64,000 nt of DNA, from the NCBI GenBank assembly GCA_000759755.1, contig BBMW01000007.1, positions 405,009 through 469,008 of the forward strand, read 5' to 3'. How positions within the stretch are numbered: the stretch's first letter is position 1; each line of letters begins with the position of its first letter. Under the pieces are notes generated by a model. That model was not told the DNA's origin and made no database searches. It saw only the letters and a list, made by a program, of their open reading frames with translations. Shown one piece after another: positions 43,175 through 52,493 of the stretch. The DNA is from Citrobacter werkmanii NBRC 105721 (GTDB lineage Bacteria; Pseudomonadota; Gammaproteobacteria; Enterobacterales; Enterobacteriaceae). The position numbers and the translations under genes were made by a program.

Positions 43175-44973
43175 TCCCAGACCTCCTGACTTTCTGTATT
43201 GATAATTTTCAGGCAGTGGAATGAATTGATGCTGGCGTACAGGGCAAAGAACTCAGACAGCACGACACCTAACAGATAAACCTCACCCTCGCAGATAAAG
43301 GGTGCCGGATTGATCCACAACGAGGTCGCAAGCCCCCTTACCGGAACGCCTTTGAACAACCGATCCACCGGTTTAGTTTCCATTTTCTCAATTGCGTCCA
43401 GTTTTTGCTGTGACAACCGGGCCTGCTGTGGATGATGGATGCCGGGTAAATCGAAAGTACGCAGGATCTGTACCAGCGCATCACGGTCCAGGAGAGAGAG
43501 ATAATTCAGGTTCATACTGGAAATCAGTGACCAGTGCATATCGCCATCCGTGACCGGGTACAATGGCCGCGTCGGGCGCGTGACATTGCTGAAGCTGGCT
43601 ACGGCCGGGTTTTTCCCCACAGCCACGCAGATATCGCCAGTGTGCAGCTCCGCAGGCAGCATCCTGTTAGTACAGACCAGCGAAGCAGTAATGACCTCGC
43701 CCTCCAGCATGGACGGCTCAGGCAGCCTACCATCGGCGTGAACAAAGGCGATGGCATGCTCAAGGCCACGATGAAACAGGGACGTTTTTGTCCGGTGGTG
43801 CCAGTACACCACCTCACGCTGGCGGCTGTATTCAAGCTGGTGATTGAAACTTTCAAACTCTGGCCAGGACCGGGTTTTCTTCCCTTTTACAGAGAGCTCA
43901 TCTGTCTCCGCGCTTTGGCCCGCCACAGATTTAACCCGGAAAATATCATAAGCATCCGGGTGCTGATGGCTGGCTTTCAGCGGATATTGCGGCGTACTTC
44001 CATCCGGCCTGACCGGTTCCGCATGGTGAACAAACAGGTTGACGGCAGGTATGCAGTAAAGCCGCAATGAACTCTCGCGCAGTTTGATATCCACCGGCAA
44101 CGGCTGATTAAAATGCAGGCGCAATGTAAAAGAACCCGCAGGAAAATCTTCCGGTAATGCCGCGACATCCCGCAGATGAAAGAAAAAAAAGCTTTCCGGG
44201 TAGCAAAAATACTCCTGCAGCACACGGTAGCCGTTGTGAACGTTTTTAGGCCACGGCAGTAGTGCATCACCACGTTCAAACCCGGCGGCTCCCAGCCACA
44301 GTTCTGGTAACGCAATGCGACGCTCACCCGCAATCAATTCCGCATCCATCAGGCGTTCACTGAACCACAGATAGAGCTGATGCCGGGTATAGTCATCGTC
44401 GTTCCCCAGCCAGAAAGTGAGTTTATTCAAATCTACCGTTCCGGCAGCTACTCCCGTATCCCTGTAAAAATCGATATCAACAATGCCCTCTTTTAAGGTA
44501 CTGGCGTTACGGACATCAAGGAGTTGCAACGGCTGCAACCACATATCCCGCGCCAGAGTAAAATGACAGACAGGAACAAAAGCATCTTCCTCATCTGTTA
44601 TTGCCCCTTTATGTCCAGATGAGTGGTTGTTATTTGGGCGTGTAGTGACCAGTTCATCACGTGAAACCTGTACTGGCGCTTTCAGGTTGTTTTCGGGTCT
44701 GTATTCAACCACCGTCATCGATGGAACCGGACGCAGGTAATTGGGCCAGAGCATCCGGATAATCCCATGGGTAAACTCCGGAAATTCATCTTCCAGTTTT
44801 TGCCGCAGCCCCCCTGACAGAAAAGCAAAAGCTTCCAGCAGACGCTCCACGTCCGGATCGCCTTCCTTTTCCGCCAGAAAACGGGCCAGATAGGGTTTAT
44901 CCTCTGCCAGCAACTTGCCTAACTGGCGCAGATAATCCAGCTCTTCCCGGTAGTAACGTTCCTCAAAAGCCAT
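43141..44973 (-). CDS. tssF: T6SS baseplate protein TssF
   Basis: TssF is the largest wedge component of the baseplate. The 610-residue protein starts MAFEERYYREELDYLRQLGKL and includes the segments LEAFAFLSGGLRQKLEDEFPE and PNYLRPVPSMTVVEY that mark the family. A start 23 codons upstream would overlap tssE and is rejected. Four bases separate it from tssE, and it overlaps tssG by 34 bases. Confidence 0.94.
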   Translation of the reverse strand: MAFEERYYREELDYLRQLGKLLAEDKPYLARFLAEKEGDPDVERLLEAFAFLSGGLRQKLEDEFPEFTHGIIRMLWPNYLRPVPSMTVVEYRPENNLKAPVQVSRDELVTTRPNNNHSSGHKGAITDEEDAFVPVCHFTLARDMWLQPLQLLDVRNASTLKEGIVDIDFYRDTGVAAGTVDLNKLTFWLGNDDDYTRHQLYLWFSERLMDAELIAGERRIALPELWLGAAGFERGDALLPWPKNVHNGYRVLQEYFCYPESFFFFHLRDVAALPEDFPAGSFTLRLHFNQPLPVDIKLRESSLRLYCIPAVNLFVHHAEPVRPDGSTPQYPLKASHQHPDAYDIFRVKSVAGQSAETDELSVKGKKTRSWPEFESFNHQLEYSRQREVVYWHHRTKTSLFHRGLEHAIAFVHADGRLPEPSMLEGEVITASLVCTNRMLPAELHTGDICVAVGKNPAVASFSNVTRPTRPLYPVTDGDMHWSLISSMNLNYLSLLDRDALVQILRTFDLPGIHHPQQARLSQQKLDAIEKMETKPVDRLFKGVPVRGLATSLWINPAPFICEGEVYLLGVVLSEFFALYASINSFHCLKIINTESQEVWEWKSSGQHALM

Positions 44974-44977
44974 TTTG

Positions 44978-45403
44978 TCACTCCACCCGGTAGCGCTGGC
45001 GGTTATCCAGCAGGATCTCAAACTCCAGGAGATCACTGGCATCGTTAAAACTCACCTGCGCCACAATATGAAAACGTAATTCCTGCGGAGCACTGACATC
45101 CGGTGAATCGGCATCTACCGTCACATCAAAGAGTCGGGGTTCGTAACGGAGAATGCAGTCACGAATTCCTCGGCCAATTTCCTGACGGAAATCACTGGAG
45201 ACCAATGCATCATCATTCAGATCAGGAATGCCCAGCTCCGGCGAACCATAGCAACTGCCGGAACGGGTATTCAGAACGTTTTCCAGGTTGCGTCTGATGG
45301 ACTGTAACAACTGCCCTGGCGACGGTAAGCGGCGCGACGATCTGGCCGCATTCCCCACCCGCTCAAACAAACTTCCCTGCATTCCGATATCCCGTTCCGT
45401 CAT
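44978..45403 (-). CDS. tssE: T6SS baseplate protein TssE (gp25-like)
   Basis: TssE is the T4 gp25 homologue that nucleates sheath assembly. The 141 residues contain SGSCYGSPELGIPDLND, then an EIGRGIRDCILRYEPRL segment that includes the conserved Glu-Pro-Arg (EPR) motif. An internal ATG seven codons in is an alternative start. It lies five bases after tssC. Confidence 0.92.
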   Translation of the reverse strand: MTERDIGMQGSLFERVGNAARSSRRLPSPGQLLQSIRRNLENVLNTRSGSCYGSPELGIPDLNDDALVSSDFRQEIGRGIRDCILRYEPRLFDVTVDADSPDVSAPQELRFHIVAQVSFNDASDLLEFEILLDNRQRYRVE

Positions 45404-45408
45404 GGTGA

Positions 45409-46884
45409 TTAATCCCGGTCGAGACGGCCAACGAGGGACAGTTCAAAACTGGCGCCCATATATTTGAAATGCGGACGCACGGAGAGCGCCACCTGATACC
45501 AGCCCGGTTCACCTTCCACATCCAGCACTTCAATTTTCGCCTGACGCAGCGGCTTACGGCTGCGCACTTCAGCTGGCGGATTTTCCTGATCGGCCACATA
45601 CTGGCGGATCCAGGTATTCAGTTCGCGCTCCAAATCGCCACGCTCTTTCCAGGAGCCGATCTGTTCGCGCTGCAGAACTTTGATGTAGTGCGCCAGGCGG
45701 CTGATAACAAAGAGATACGGTAGCTGGGTACCCAGCTTGTAGTTGGTCTCCGCTTCTTTGCCTTCCGGGGTATTGGGGAATACTTTTGGCTTCTGTACCG
45801 AGTTAGCCGAGAAAAAGGCAGCGTTATCACTGCCCTTACGCATGGTCAGAGTAATGAACCCCTCTTCCGCCAGCTCAAATTCACGGCGGTCAGTGATCAG
45901 TACTTCGGTCGGAATTTTAGCCTGCAGCTGTCCCATCGCGTCATACAGATGAACCGGCAGATCTTTAACCGCCCCGCCGTTCTGCGGACCGATGATATTC
46001 GGGCACCAGCGGTACTTCGCAAAGCTGTCCGCCATATTGGCAGCCAGCAGGAATGCCGTATTCCCCCACAAATAATCATCATGACTGCGGCTGACATTTT
46101 CCCGGTAATTGAAACTTTTCACCGGATTGTCGCCCGGCGCGTATGGCTGACGCAGCAGGAAACGTGGGGAAGTGAGGCCGAGATACCGGGAGTCTTCTGA
46201 CTCGCGCAATGCGCGCCATTTGGTATAGGCTGGACCTTCAAAAATCGCGCCAACATCTTTAATGCCCGGCAGCTCAGTCCAGGAATCCAGACCGAGAAAC
46301 TCCGGCGCAACGGATGACAGGAATGGCGCATGCGCCATTGCGCTGACCGCACTGACGTACTTCAGCAATTTGAGATCCGCGGCGTTATTTTTAAACGCAT
46401 AGTTGCCAATAACGGCTGCAACCGGCTCACCACCGAACTGGCCGTAGCCGCTGGAGTAAACGTGCTTATAGAAACCAGACTGGGTGATTTCCGGGGCGAA
46501 CTCGAAGTTGTCCAGCAACTCTTCTTTGGTGGCGTGCAGCAGATAAATTTTAATGTTTTCGCGCGGATCGGTACGCTCAACCAGCAATTTCAGGGAGCGC
46601 AGCAGTGATTCCAGTTCCTGAATCACCGGGTCGTGAAGGATCAAATCCATCTGGCGACTTGTCCGCTCGTCAATATCCGCAATCATGGCGTTAACCGCCA
46701 GAATGTCGACTGACTCAGCTTCATTCTGCAGCAGGGCCGAGATAAATGCGGTCACGCCCTGACGGGCAATACCATAGCTTTCAGACTCAGGCTGGAAACG
46801 GCTTTGTGCCATAATATTGTCCAGCAATGACGTTCCTGCCTCTGGCGCGTCACTGACGGGAGCAACTTCTTCCTGTAAAGACAT
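45409..46884 (-). CDS. tssC: T6SS sheath large subunit TssC
   Basis: TssC (VipB) forms the contractile sheath with TssB. The 491 residues contain the family core (LKLLVERTDPRENIKIYLLHATKEEL, PFLSSVAPEFLGLDSW, and the C-terminal KPLRQAKIEVLDVEGEPGWY). AAGGA precedes the ATG at 46884; the ATG six codons upstream is less favoured. It is 20 bases after tssB. Confidence 0.95.
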   Translation of the reverse strand: MSLQEEVAPVSDAPEAGTSLLDNIMAQSRFQPESESYGIARQGVTAFISALLQNEAESVDILAVNAMIADIDERTSRQMDLILHDPVIQELESLLRSLKLLVERTDPRENIKIYLLHATKEELLDNFEFAPEITQSGFYKHVYSSGYGQFGGEPVAAVIGNYAFKNNAADLKLLKYVSAVSAMAHAPFLSSVAPEFLGLDSWTELPGIKDVGAIFEGPAYTKWRALRESEDSRYLGLTSPRFLLRQPYAPGDNPVKSFNYRENVSRSHDDYLWGNTAFLLAANMADSFAKYRWCPNIIGPQNGGAVKDLPVHLYDAMGQLQAKIPTEVLITDRREFELAEEGFITLTMRKGSDNAAFFSANSVQKPKVFPNTPEGKEAETNYKLGTQLPYLFVISRLAHYIKVLQREQIGSWKERGDLERELNTWIRQYVADQENPPAEVRSRKPLRQAKIEVLDVEGEPGWYQVALSVRPHFKYMGASFELSLVGRLDRD

Positions 46885-46904
46885 AGTGAAATCCTTGTGC
46901 AAAG

Positions 46905-47402
46905 TTATTTCTGGCTGGCCAGCCCCAGTTCCTGAATCAGCTGTTCGCGGGTTTCCTCGTTATCCAGAAGTGCCTGCAACTGAGCGCGAAATGCCGGGAT
47001 ATTGCCCATCGGCCCTTTGAGGGCAACCAGCGCCTCACGAAGCTCCAGCATTTTTTTCAGCTCAGGCACCTGGCTGGCGATGCTGTCCGGCGAGAGATCC
47101 GCCATCGAATTGACTTTCAGGCTGATATCCATACGCGCGCCAGCCTTTTCACTAAGCACCGACGGCACGGAAACGTTCCGTTCAATGCCAGACTGGGCCA
47201 GTACTGCGTTTAATGTATTTCGGTCAACAGCGACTGGCTGGCGTTCATCCAGAGGGGTGTCATCCGGCCTTCCCAGTAAATCCCCGGTAACCAGCAGACT
47301 GAGAGGTAATTCCACTTCAGCCGCCTGACCATCCGTCCTTGGAACATAGCGGACATTAATACGTTCCTTAGGCGCTATACTTCCGTCATTATGATTGCTC
47401 AT
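46905..47402 (-). CDS. tssB: T6SS sheath small subunit TssB
   Basis: TssB (VipA) is the small contractile sheath subunit. The 165 residues include the conserved segments RINVRYVPRTDGQAAEVELP, LPLSLLVTGDLLG, and the C-terminal helix that contacts TssC. It is the first gene of the long leftward operon that ends near 27.7 kb, with only short gaps or overlaps between genes. The ribosome site is weak. Confidence 0.94.
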   Translation of the reverse strand: MSNHNDGSIAPKERINVRYVPRTDGQAAEVELPLSLLVTGDLLGRPDDTPLDERQPVAVDRNTLNAVLAQSGIERNVSVPSVLSEKAGARMDISLKVNSMADLSPDSIASQVPELKKMLELREALVALKGPMGNIPAFRAQLQALLDNEETREQLIQELGLASQK

Positions 47403-47516
47403 GTATATATTCCATAAAATGATGATAGATATTTATTCAGACCATTAATGGTAGAATTATCCATAAAGACAATAGCCAGCAACGGAAATAAAAATCCGCC
47501 ATGACAAAAACATCGA

Positions 47517-47539
47517 TCAGGGAGTATCATACTCCCTGA
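47517..47539. promoter_or_regulatory. 23-bp palindrome upstream of tssB (operator candidate)
   Basis: TCAGGGAGTAT, one central C, ATACTCCCTGA: two perfect 11-base arms, located 115 bases upstream of the tssB start. No T run follows in either direction, so an operator for a dimeric regulator is more likely than a terminator. Confidence 0.5.
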
Positions 47540-47925
47540 ATGAGATTTTAAAACAATTTTCCTAATCTTCGACACATAATACACACCGACGTGACGAATG
47601 ACACATAATCAAGTATTTCATCTGGGATATGGTATATGCAGAATTAAATACAAACAAAAAAAAACACAATACAACCACATGTTTTAACTGAATATATAAG
47701 AAAAAGTTTAATTACAATGATTAGAGTAAATACGAACAAGGATTACATCACAAAAATAAATGAATGGTTATTTTGACTTTATAGCGCAGGAGAAAAATGG
47801 ATTAAATAACATTAATTCAAGAACAACCTATGGCTGAAAGATAAAAGAGAAGCAGCGGAACTAATGAACAATGAATTTAAAAGCACCATCATTTTTACCG
47901 ACCGCACAACGAATGCGACTCAGGG

Positions 47926-47968
47926 ACAAACACAAAAGTATTGGCGTGAGCAATGCTTTTGTGTTTGT
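47926..47968. repeat. 17-bp inverted repeat upstream of hcp
   Basis: Arms 47926-47942 and 47952-47968 pair along 17 bases with one G-T pair around a nine-base loop (GGCGTGAGC). It lies 66 bases before hcp. No T run follows, so it could be an operator, an RNA leader hairpin or an element remnant. Confidence 0.6.
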
Positions 47969-48033
47969 TAAGAAATATTGAACGTGCTGATGGGAATTAG
48001 CATAAATATAAATAATGCAAAGGAGTTAAGGAA

Positions 48034-48552
48034 ATGCCAACACCGTGTTACATCTCAATTAAAGGACAAACTCAGGGACTGATTACCGATCGCGCATTTA
48101 CTGCTGAATCTGTCGGCAATATCTACGTTCAGGGCCATGAAGACGAGATGCTGGTGCAGGAATTCAGCCACAACGTCACCGTCCCGACCGATCCGCAATC
48201 AGGTCAGCCCAGTGGCCAGCGTTCTCACAAGCCGTTTATCTTCACCGTGGCGCTGAACAAAGCGGTTCCACTGCTGTACAACGCACTGGCTTCCGGAGAA
48301 ATGCTGCCAACCACCGAACTGCACTGGTATCGCACCTCCGTGGAAGGTAAGCAGGAACATTTCTTCACCACCCGCCTGACCGACTCCACCATTGTGGATA
48401 TCGACTGTCACATGCCGCACTGCCAGGACGACACCAAACGTGAATTCACTCAACTGGTAAAAGTCTCTCTGGCTTACCGCAAAATTGAGTGGGAACACGT
48501 TTCAGCCGGTACTTCAGGGGCTGATGACTGGCGCGCACCACTGGAAGCATAA
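48034..48552 (+). CDS. hcp: T6SS tail-tube protein Hcp (TssD)
   Basis: Hcp stacks as hexameric rings to form the expelled tube. The 172 residues are a standard Hcp1 family protein (MPTPCYISIKGQTQGLITD, VQGHEDEMLVQEFSHNV, RSHKPFIFTVALNKAVPLL, KIEWEH). AAGGAGTTAAGGAA provides a strong ribosome site. It is first in the rightward cargo operon and is followed by its own strong terminator, consistent with Hcp being made in excess. Confidence 0.95.
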   Translation: MPTPCYISIKGQTQGLITDRAFTAESVGNIYVQGHEDEMLVQEFSHNVTVPTDPQSGQPSGQRSHKPFIFTVALNKAVPLLYNALASGEMLPTTELHWYRTSVEGKQEHFFTTRLTDSTIVDIDCHMPHCQDDTKREFTQLVKVSLAYRKIEWEHVSAGTSGADDWRAPLEA

Positions 48553-48563
48553 GTCAAAACCAG

Positions 48564-48597
48564 CAGCATTCTGCCGTCATGGCAGGGTGCTGTTTTT
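48564..48597 (+). terminator. Rho-independent terminator after hcp
   Basis: A 12-bp stem (48564-48575 with 48581-48592, two G-T pairs), loop GTCAT, then five T. Confidence 0.85.
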
Positions 48598-48759
48598 AAA
48601 GTCATTAGCCATAACAAGCAGTATCAGTACCGAGTTACGTTTTGCATACGGGAGATGGCAGACGCCGGAAACCTCGGCGGTAGCGTGCCTGAAAACAAGC
48701 GTAACGTTGTACGGTCATTGCAACTAATTCAGTTAGTGAATTGATAATGTGAGGGCAAG

Positions 48760-49725
48760 GTGCCTAATTTATTTAATCCTGAAAGTAATGATTTGCCTGA
48801 ATATGAGTGGTCTCGCTTGCTGGGGCAAACTCAGGGGACAGATTTTAATTTCGACGCACTGGCTGATGCACTTGACTGCCAGCGTGATTTTTATGGTGCA
48901 GGCATTATATACAACGACGGTTATCGCTCATTTTTAGTTCGCCCCTCAAAACGCTCCTCCACTCCGGGACTGAATCAAATAACCCATATCATTGTGACTC
49001 AAACCACGCATTTATCTCGTGAAGGGATGGAGAAAAGCGTCAAAGAAGCCGTAAAAGATCCATCAGTTGGAGCAGAAATTGCGTCAACGGCACTATCCTG
49101 CGGAGCCTGTATACTCACAGCTGTCGCATGTGCTGCTTCTCTTTCAGCCGTACCGCTTACGGGCGGAATGAGTACTCCTCTGGCTGTATTGGCAACTGCC
49201 GGAACGATTGCCACAGCAGTGCAGTGTGCTAATGGCCTATGGCGTTTGTATGATATAGGACTTAACGATGCCCAAAATGTTGACTGGATTGATCGGCAGG
49301 GATGGTACACGGCCACCTCCACTGCGCTCGATTTAATTTCACTGGTCTCGCTTGCCGGTCCGCTAAAAGAAGTGGTCATGACATACAAAATGATGAAATC
49401 AACCTCTTCAATGAACGTGATCGACTGGTTAAAGCGTTATCCCAGAATGGAGAGGGTTCGTCTGACTGAAGCTATCATAAAACAACTTAACCCGGGAATA
49501 TCTAACAAAGCGATGAAAGCAATGGTCCGCGCGGGAAAATATCCCAGACGATATCCTACAGAAGGATTTCACGGAGAGTTAATAAAACAACTCATTAGTG
49601 CGATGACCAGCGCAATGGCGGTTTCTGGTAGTGCGGTCAGTGGTGTTATACATTCCCCGGAAAGTATTAGCACCTCTGGTGAATATATTTTTGGATTATT
49701 ACAGTCCGTGGACACTATTAATTAA
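48760..49725 (+). CDS. Candidate membrane-acting T6SS effector
   Basis: This 321-residue protein of no family I recognise lies between hcp and vgrG. The start is GTG at 48760 with GAGG five bases before it. A hydrophilic N-terminal domain (1-105) is followed by Ala/Gly/Cys-rich hydrophobic segments at about 108-132 and 138-158, another at 185-207, a basic segment (PRMERVRL, KYPRRYP) and a last hydrophobic stretch at 272-297. Membrane-inserting T6SS effectors look like this. The next gene, abutting stop to start, encodes a multi-pass membrane protein, as expected of immunity against such a toxin. The function is inferred from composition and context only. Confidence 0.65.
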   Translation: MPNLFNPESNDLPEYEWSRLLGQTQGTDFNFDALADALDCQRDFYGAGIIYNDGYRSFLVRPSKRSSTPGLNQITHIIVTQTTHLSREGMEKSVKEAVKDPSVGAEIASTALSCGACILTAVACAASLSAVPLTGGMSTPLAVLATAGTIATAVQCANGLWRLYDIGLNDAQNVDWIDRQGWYTATSTALDLISLVSLAGPLKEVVMTYKMMKSTSSMNVIDWLKRYPRMERVRLTEAIIKQLNPGISNKAMKAMVRAGKYPRRYPTEGFHGELIKQLISAMTSAMAVSGSAVSGVIHSPESISTSGEYIFGLLQSVDTIN

Positions 49726-50340
49726 ATGAATATAACGAGAGTGTTATTGGGCACACAGTTCCTTCGATTAATTGACGAAGGAAAACAAACGGACTGCTTG
49801 ATCAAAGATGGAGGGGCGGCGTTACTCAAACAATCGACCCCGGAGCAGGAAAATGCACTCAATCTTCAATGGCTCAGACTTTCACGTCCCAACCCTTTTT
49901 CAATAGGGATTATCGTTATGTTACTGGCAGCCTCGACCCCATGGGGATGGACATCGATAATATATCACTTTAACCTTCCCGTTGAAGTGAGCTCAATATT
50001 ATGCTTATCCATTATCCCATTTGCAGGTATATATGTTGCTTTTATACCTTATGGATTAGGACGAGGCTATACCAGTGGATTGTTCTTTATACGCTATTTT
50101 TATCTTTTTAATATATCATTGTCATTGGCTGGTATTTTTTCAATACTTATACAAAACTCAGAATTTAATCAGTTAATGAGAGAGCTTAATACATTTTTTT
50201 TACAATTATTTGTTTTGTATTTATGTCGATATACTATAAACAGCAACTCATTTTATAGAATAATTTCATTCCTTCGCACTTTACGTCTGATACTGGAAGC
50301 TAAAAAAGAAAGAGAATTGTCACAAAAAAGTTGCAAGTAA
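49726..50340 (+). CDS. Candidate immunity protein, multi-pass membrane
   Basis: This 204-residue protein's ATG directly follows the stop of the preceding gene (TAAATG). Four hydrophobic segments (about 57-77, 88-110, 118-142, 155-172) place it in the inner membrane, with a basic C-terminal tail. It is more AT-rich than the T6SS structural genes. No family is recognised. The tight coupling and membrane location suggest immunity to the 48760 protein. Confidence 0.6.
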   Translation: MNITRVLLGTQFLRLIDEGKQTDCLIKDGGAALLKQSTPEQENALNLQWLRLSRPNPFSIGIIVMLLAASTPWGWTSIIYHFNLPVEVSSILCLSIIPFAGIYVAFIPYGLGRGYTSGLFFIRYFYLFNISLSLAGIFSILIQNSEFNQLMRELNTFFLQLFVLYLCRYTINSNSFYRIISFLRTLRLILEAKKERELSQKSCK

Positions 50341-50480
50341 TTCTCTTCGGAAAATATTCTATTTTTATTATCACTCATTCATCGCTCCCATATCAAACGA
50401 ACCTTAATTCATGAGTTACATCGTCTATATCATGTAACTCATCAACAATACGGGTATTTCTCCGTCCTTAGGGAGGTCAT

Positions 50481-52484
50481 ATGTCATTAAAAGGACTGCG
50501 TTTTACGTTAAATATTGATGGTCAGGAAGATACAGCACTGGCCGTGGTAGATTTCACTCTTTACCAGCAATACTCTGGTCCGTTTGTGATGGACGTAAAT
50601 GTTTCCAGTACTAAATTAAATCTAGTCGCTTCGGATTTTCTGGAAAAAAATGTCGTTCTGACTATCTGGCAAGGTAATATTCCACAACGCTATATCAACG
50701 GCATTGTCACTGCAATGGTCCTGGGAAATAATAATGGATGGCAGACAAATTATCATCTGACCATTTCCCCTCCACTTTGGCGCTGTAGTTTGCGCAAGAA
50801 CTTCCGTATTTTCCAGCAACAGGACATCCAGACCATCTCCGATATTCTACTGAGAGAAAATGGCGTAACAGAGTGGAAGTCTCACTTTTATGAAAACCAC
50901 CCGCCACGTGAATTCTGCGTACAATATAATGAGTCAGATCTCGCTTTTCTGACACGATTGTGGTCTGAGGAAGGAATCTTCTTTTTTGAAAATCTGTCTC
51001 CAGGTGCTAATGGGCCGCATCAGACGCTGACCCTATGCGACAATTTTGCCGGATTGCACTCCATATCCACCCCACTCCTATTTAACCCAAACGCAACAAT
51101 GGAAGTCACCCCTGAATCCATTAGTGTGTTCCGCTATGAAGCCACTGTCACACACTCTTCAGTACAGAGTCAGGACTACACCTTTAAAGTCCCTGGTTGG
51201 CCAGGACTCTATACTCATAAAGCCGACAATCTTAACGGCCAGAGGTCACAGTACGAACTGTTTGATTATCCGGGCCGTTTTAAAGATCAACAACACGGTC
51301 AAGATTTTGCCCGCTATAAAATGGATGGCTGGCGCAGCAGTGCTGAAACGGCCACTTGTGCCAGTAATTCCCCAAAACTATGGCCTGGTACACGTTTTAC
51401 CTTGTCAGGACACCCAACAACCGACCTTAACCGAGAGTGGCAAGTGGTGGGTAGTACGCTGACGGGTATACAACCTCAAGCACAGCACGGCAGTCAAGGG
51501 CAGGGAACCTCACTCACCAACGATTTTACTGTAATACCTGCGGATCGAACCTGGCGGTCACAACCTTTACCCAAACCCAGAGTTGATGGCCCGCAAAGCG
51601 CAATTGTCACCGGTCCTGAAGGAGAAGAAATCTTCTGCGACGAGCATGGTCGGGTTCGTGTGAAATTTCACTGGGACAGATATCATCAGAAAAATGAGGA
51701 CAGCTCCTGCTGGATACGGGTATCACAAGCATGGGCCGGTGCCGGGTTTGGTCATCTGGCTATCCCACGCGTCGGGCAGGAAGTGATCGTTGATTTCCTC
51801 AATGGCGACCCAGATCAGCCCATCATTATGGGACGAACCTACCACCAGACTAACCGTTCTCCAGGCGATCTGCCCGGAACCAAAACACAGATGGCTATCC
51901 GTTCAAAAACATATCAGGGAAGCGGATATAACGAACTGATGTTTGAAGATAGTACGGATAATGAGTTGTTGTCCATGCACGCTCAGAAAGACATGGACAC
52001 CAAAGTATTACACGACCGTCGTACGACGGTGCTCCACGATCACACGGAAAATATCGGCAACGATCAAAAAGTCAGAATCAAAAAAGACCGCAATGTACTG
52101 ATTGGTCACAATTTACGGCAGGTCGTTCTGAGCAATCAGAGAACCACCACGCTGAAAAATAAAAAAGAATTTACCGGCCTGACTAGCAGGGAGACTGTTG
52201 GGTTATTGAAATCAGTCACCGTGGGAGGGGCCTATCAGACAACCGTTGTCGGGGAGATGAATACCACCGTCGCTCTGGCGCAGACCGAAGAGGTTGGGCT
52301 GTTAAAGTCAGTCACCGTAGGTGGACCACTGACAGTGAGTTCCACCACATCCATTACTTTCACCTGCGGGGCCAGCTCCATCACGATGGATGCTTCCGGA
52401 GTGATCACCATCATCGGAACCGCCTTTGACTTTAGTGCCAAGGGGCCAGTCCAAATTAACGGTATGCCAGTGGACATCAACTGA
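50481..52484 (+). CDS. vgrG: T6SS spike protein VgrG (TssI)
   Basis: VgrG trimers form the puncturing spike at the tip of the Hcp tube. The 667 residues show the gp27-like N-terminal part (NESDLAFLTRLWSEEGIFFFE), the gp5-OB fold (VTGPEGEEIFCDEHGRVRVKFHWD, WIRVSQAWAGAGFGHLAIPR) and a beta-helix with a DUF2345-like tail. The tail repeats VGLLKSVTVGG twice and ends at the helix tip (INGMPVDIN), so there is no fused effector domain. Delivery therefore relies on the PAAR-Rhs protein downstream. GGGAGGT precedes the ATG. Confidence 0.94.
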   Translation: MSLKGLRFTLNIDGQEDTALAVVDFTLYQQYSGPFVMDVNVSSTKLNLVASDFLEKNVVLTIWQGNIPQRYINGIVTAMVLGNNNGWQTNYHLTISPPLWRCSLRKNFRIFQQQDIQTISDILLRENGVTEWKSHFYENHPPREFCVQYNESDLAFLTRLWSEEGIFFFENLSPGANGPHQTLTLCDNFAGLHSISTPLLFNPNATMEVTPESISVFRYEATVTHSSVQSQDYTFKVPGWPGLYTHKADNLNGQRSQYELFDYPGRFKDQQHGQDFARYKMDGWRSSAETATCASNSPKLWPGTRFTLSGHPTTDLNREWQVVGSTLTGIQPQAQHGSQGQGTSLTNDFTVIPADRTWRSQPLPKPRVDGPQSAIVTGPEGEEIFCDEHGRVRVKFHWDRYHQKNEDSSCWIRVSQAWAGAGFGHLAIPRVGQEVIVDFLNGDPDQPIIMGRTYHQTNRSPGDLPGTKTQMAIRSKTYQGSGYNELMFEDSTDNELLSMHAQKDMDTKVLHDRRTTVLHDHTENIGNDQKVRIKKDRNVLIGHNLRQVVLSNQRTTTLKNKKEFTGLTSRETVGLLKSVTVGGAYQTTVVGEMNTTVALAQTEEVGLLKSVTVGGPLTVSSTTSITFTCGASSITMDASGVITIIGTAFDFSAKGPVQINGMPVDIN

Positions 52485-52493
52485 GGCGCTGAA

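Larger units (their letters stand above)
47403..48033. promoter_or_regulatory. Divergent T6SS control region (tssB operon / hcp operon)
   Basis: About 630 AT-rich bases with no supported gene lie between the two oppositely directed T6SS operons. The region must carry both promoters. Two sharp inverted repeats are listed separately. Very low GC suits H-NS silencing, which is inference. Confidence 0.65.

Noticed and set aside
47941-47958. Sigma-54 type GG-N10-GC promoter upstream of hcp
   Set aside because: The match lies within the 17-bp inverted repeat, so the similarity may be incidental. No sigma-54 activator gene is in the island.
50481-52484. VgrG with a fused C-terminal effector
   Set aside because: The protein ends at the beta-helix tip (INGMPVDIN) after the two VGLLKSVTVGG repeats. 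No extra domain is present.
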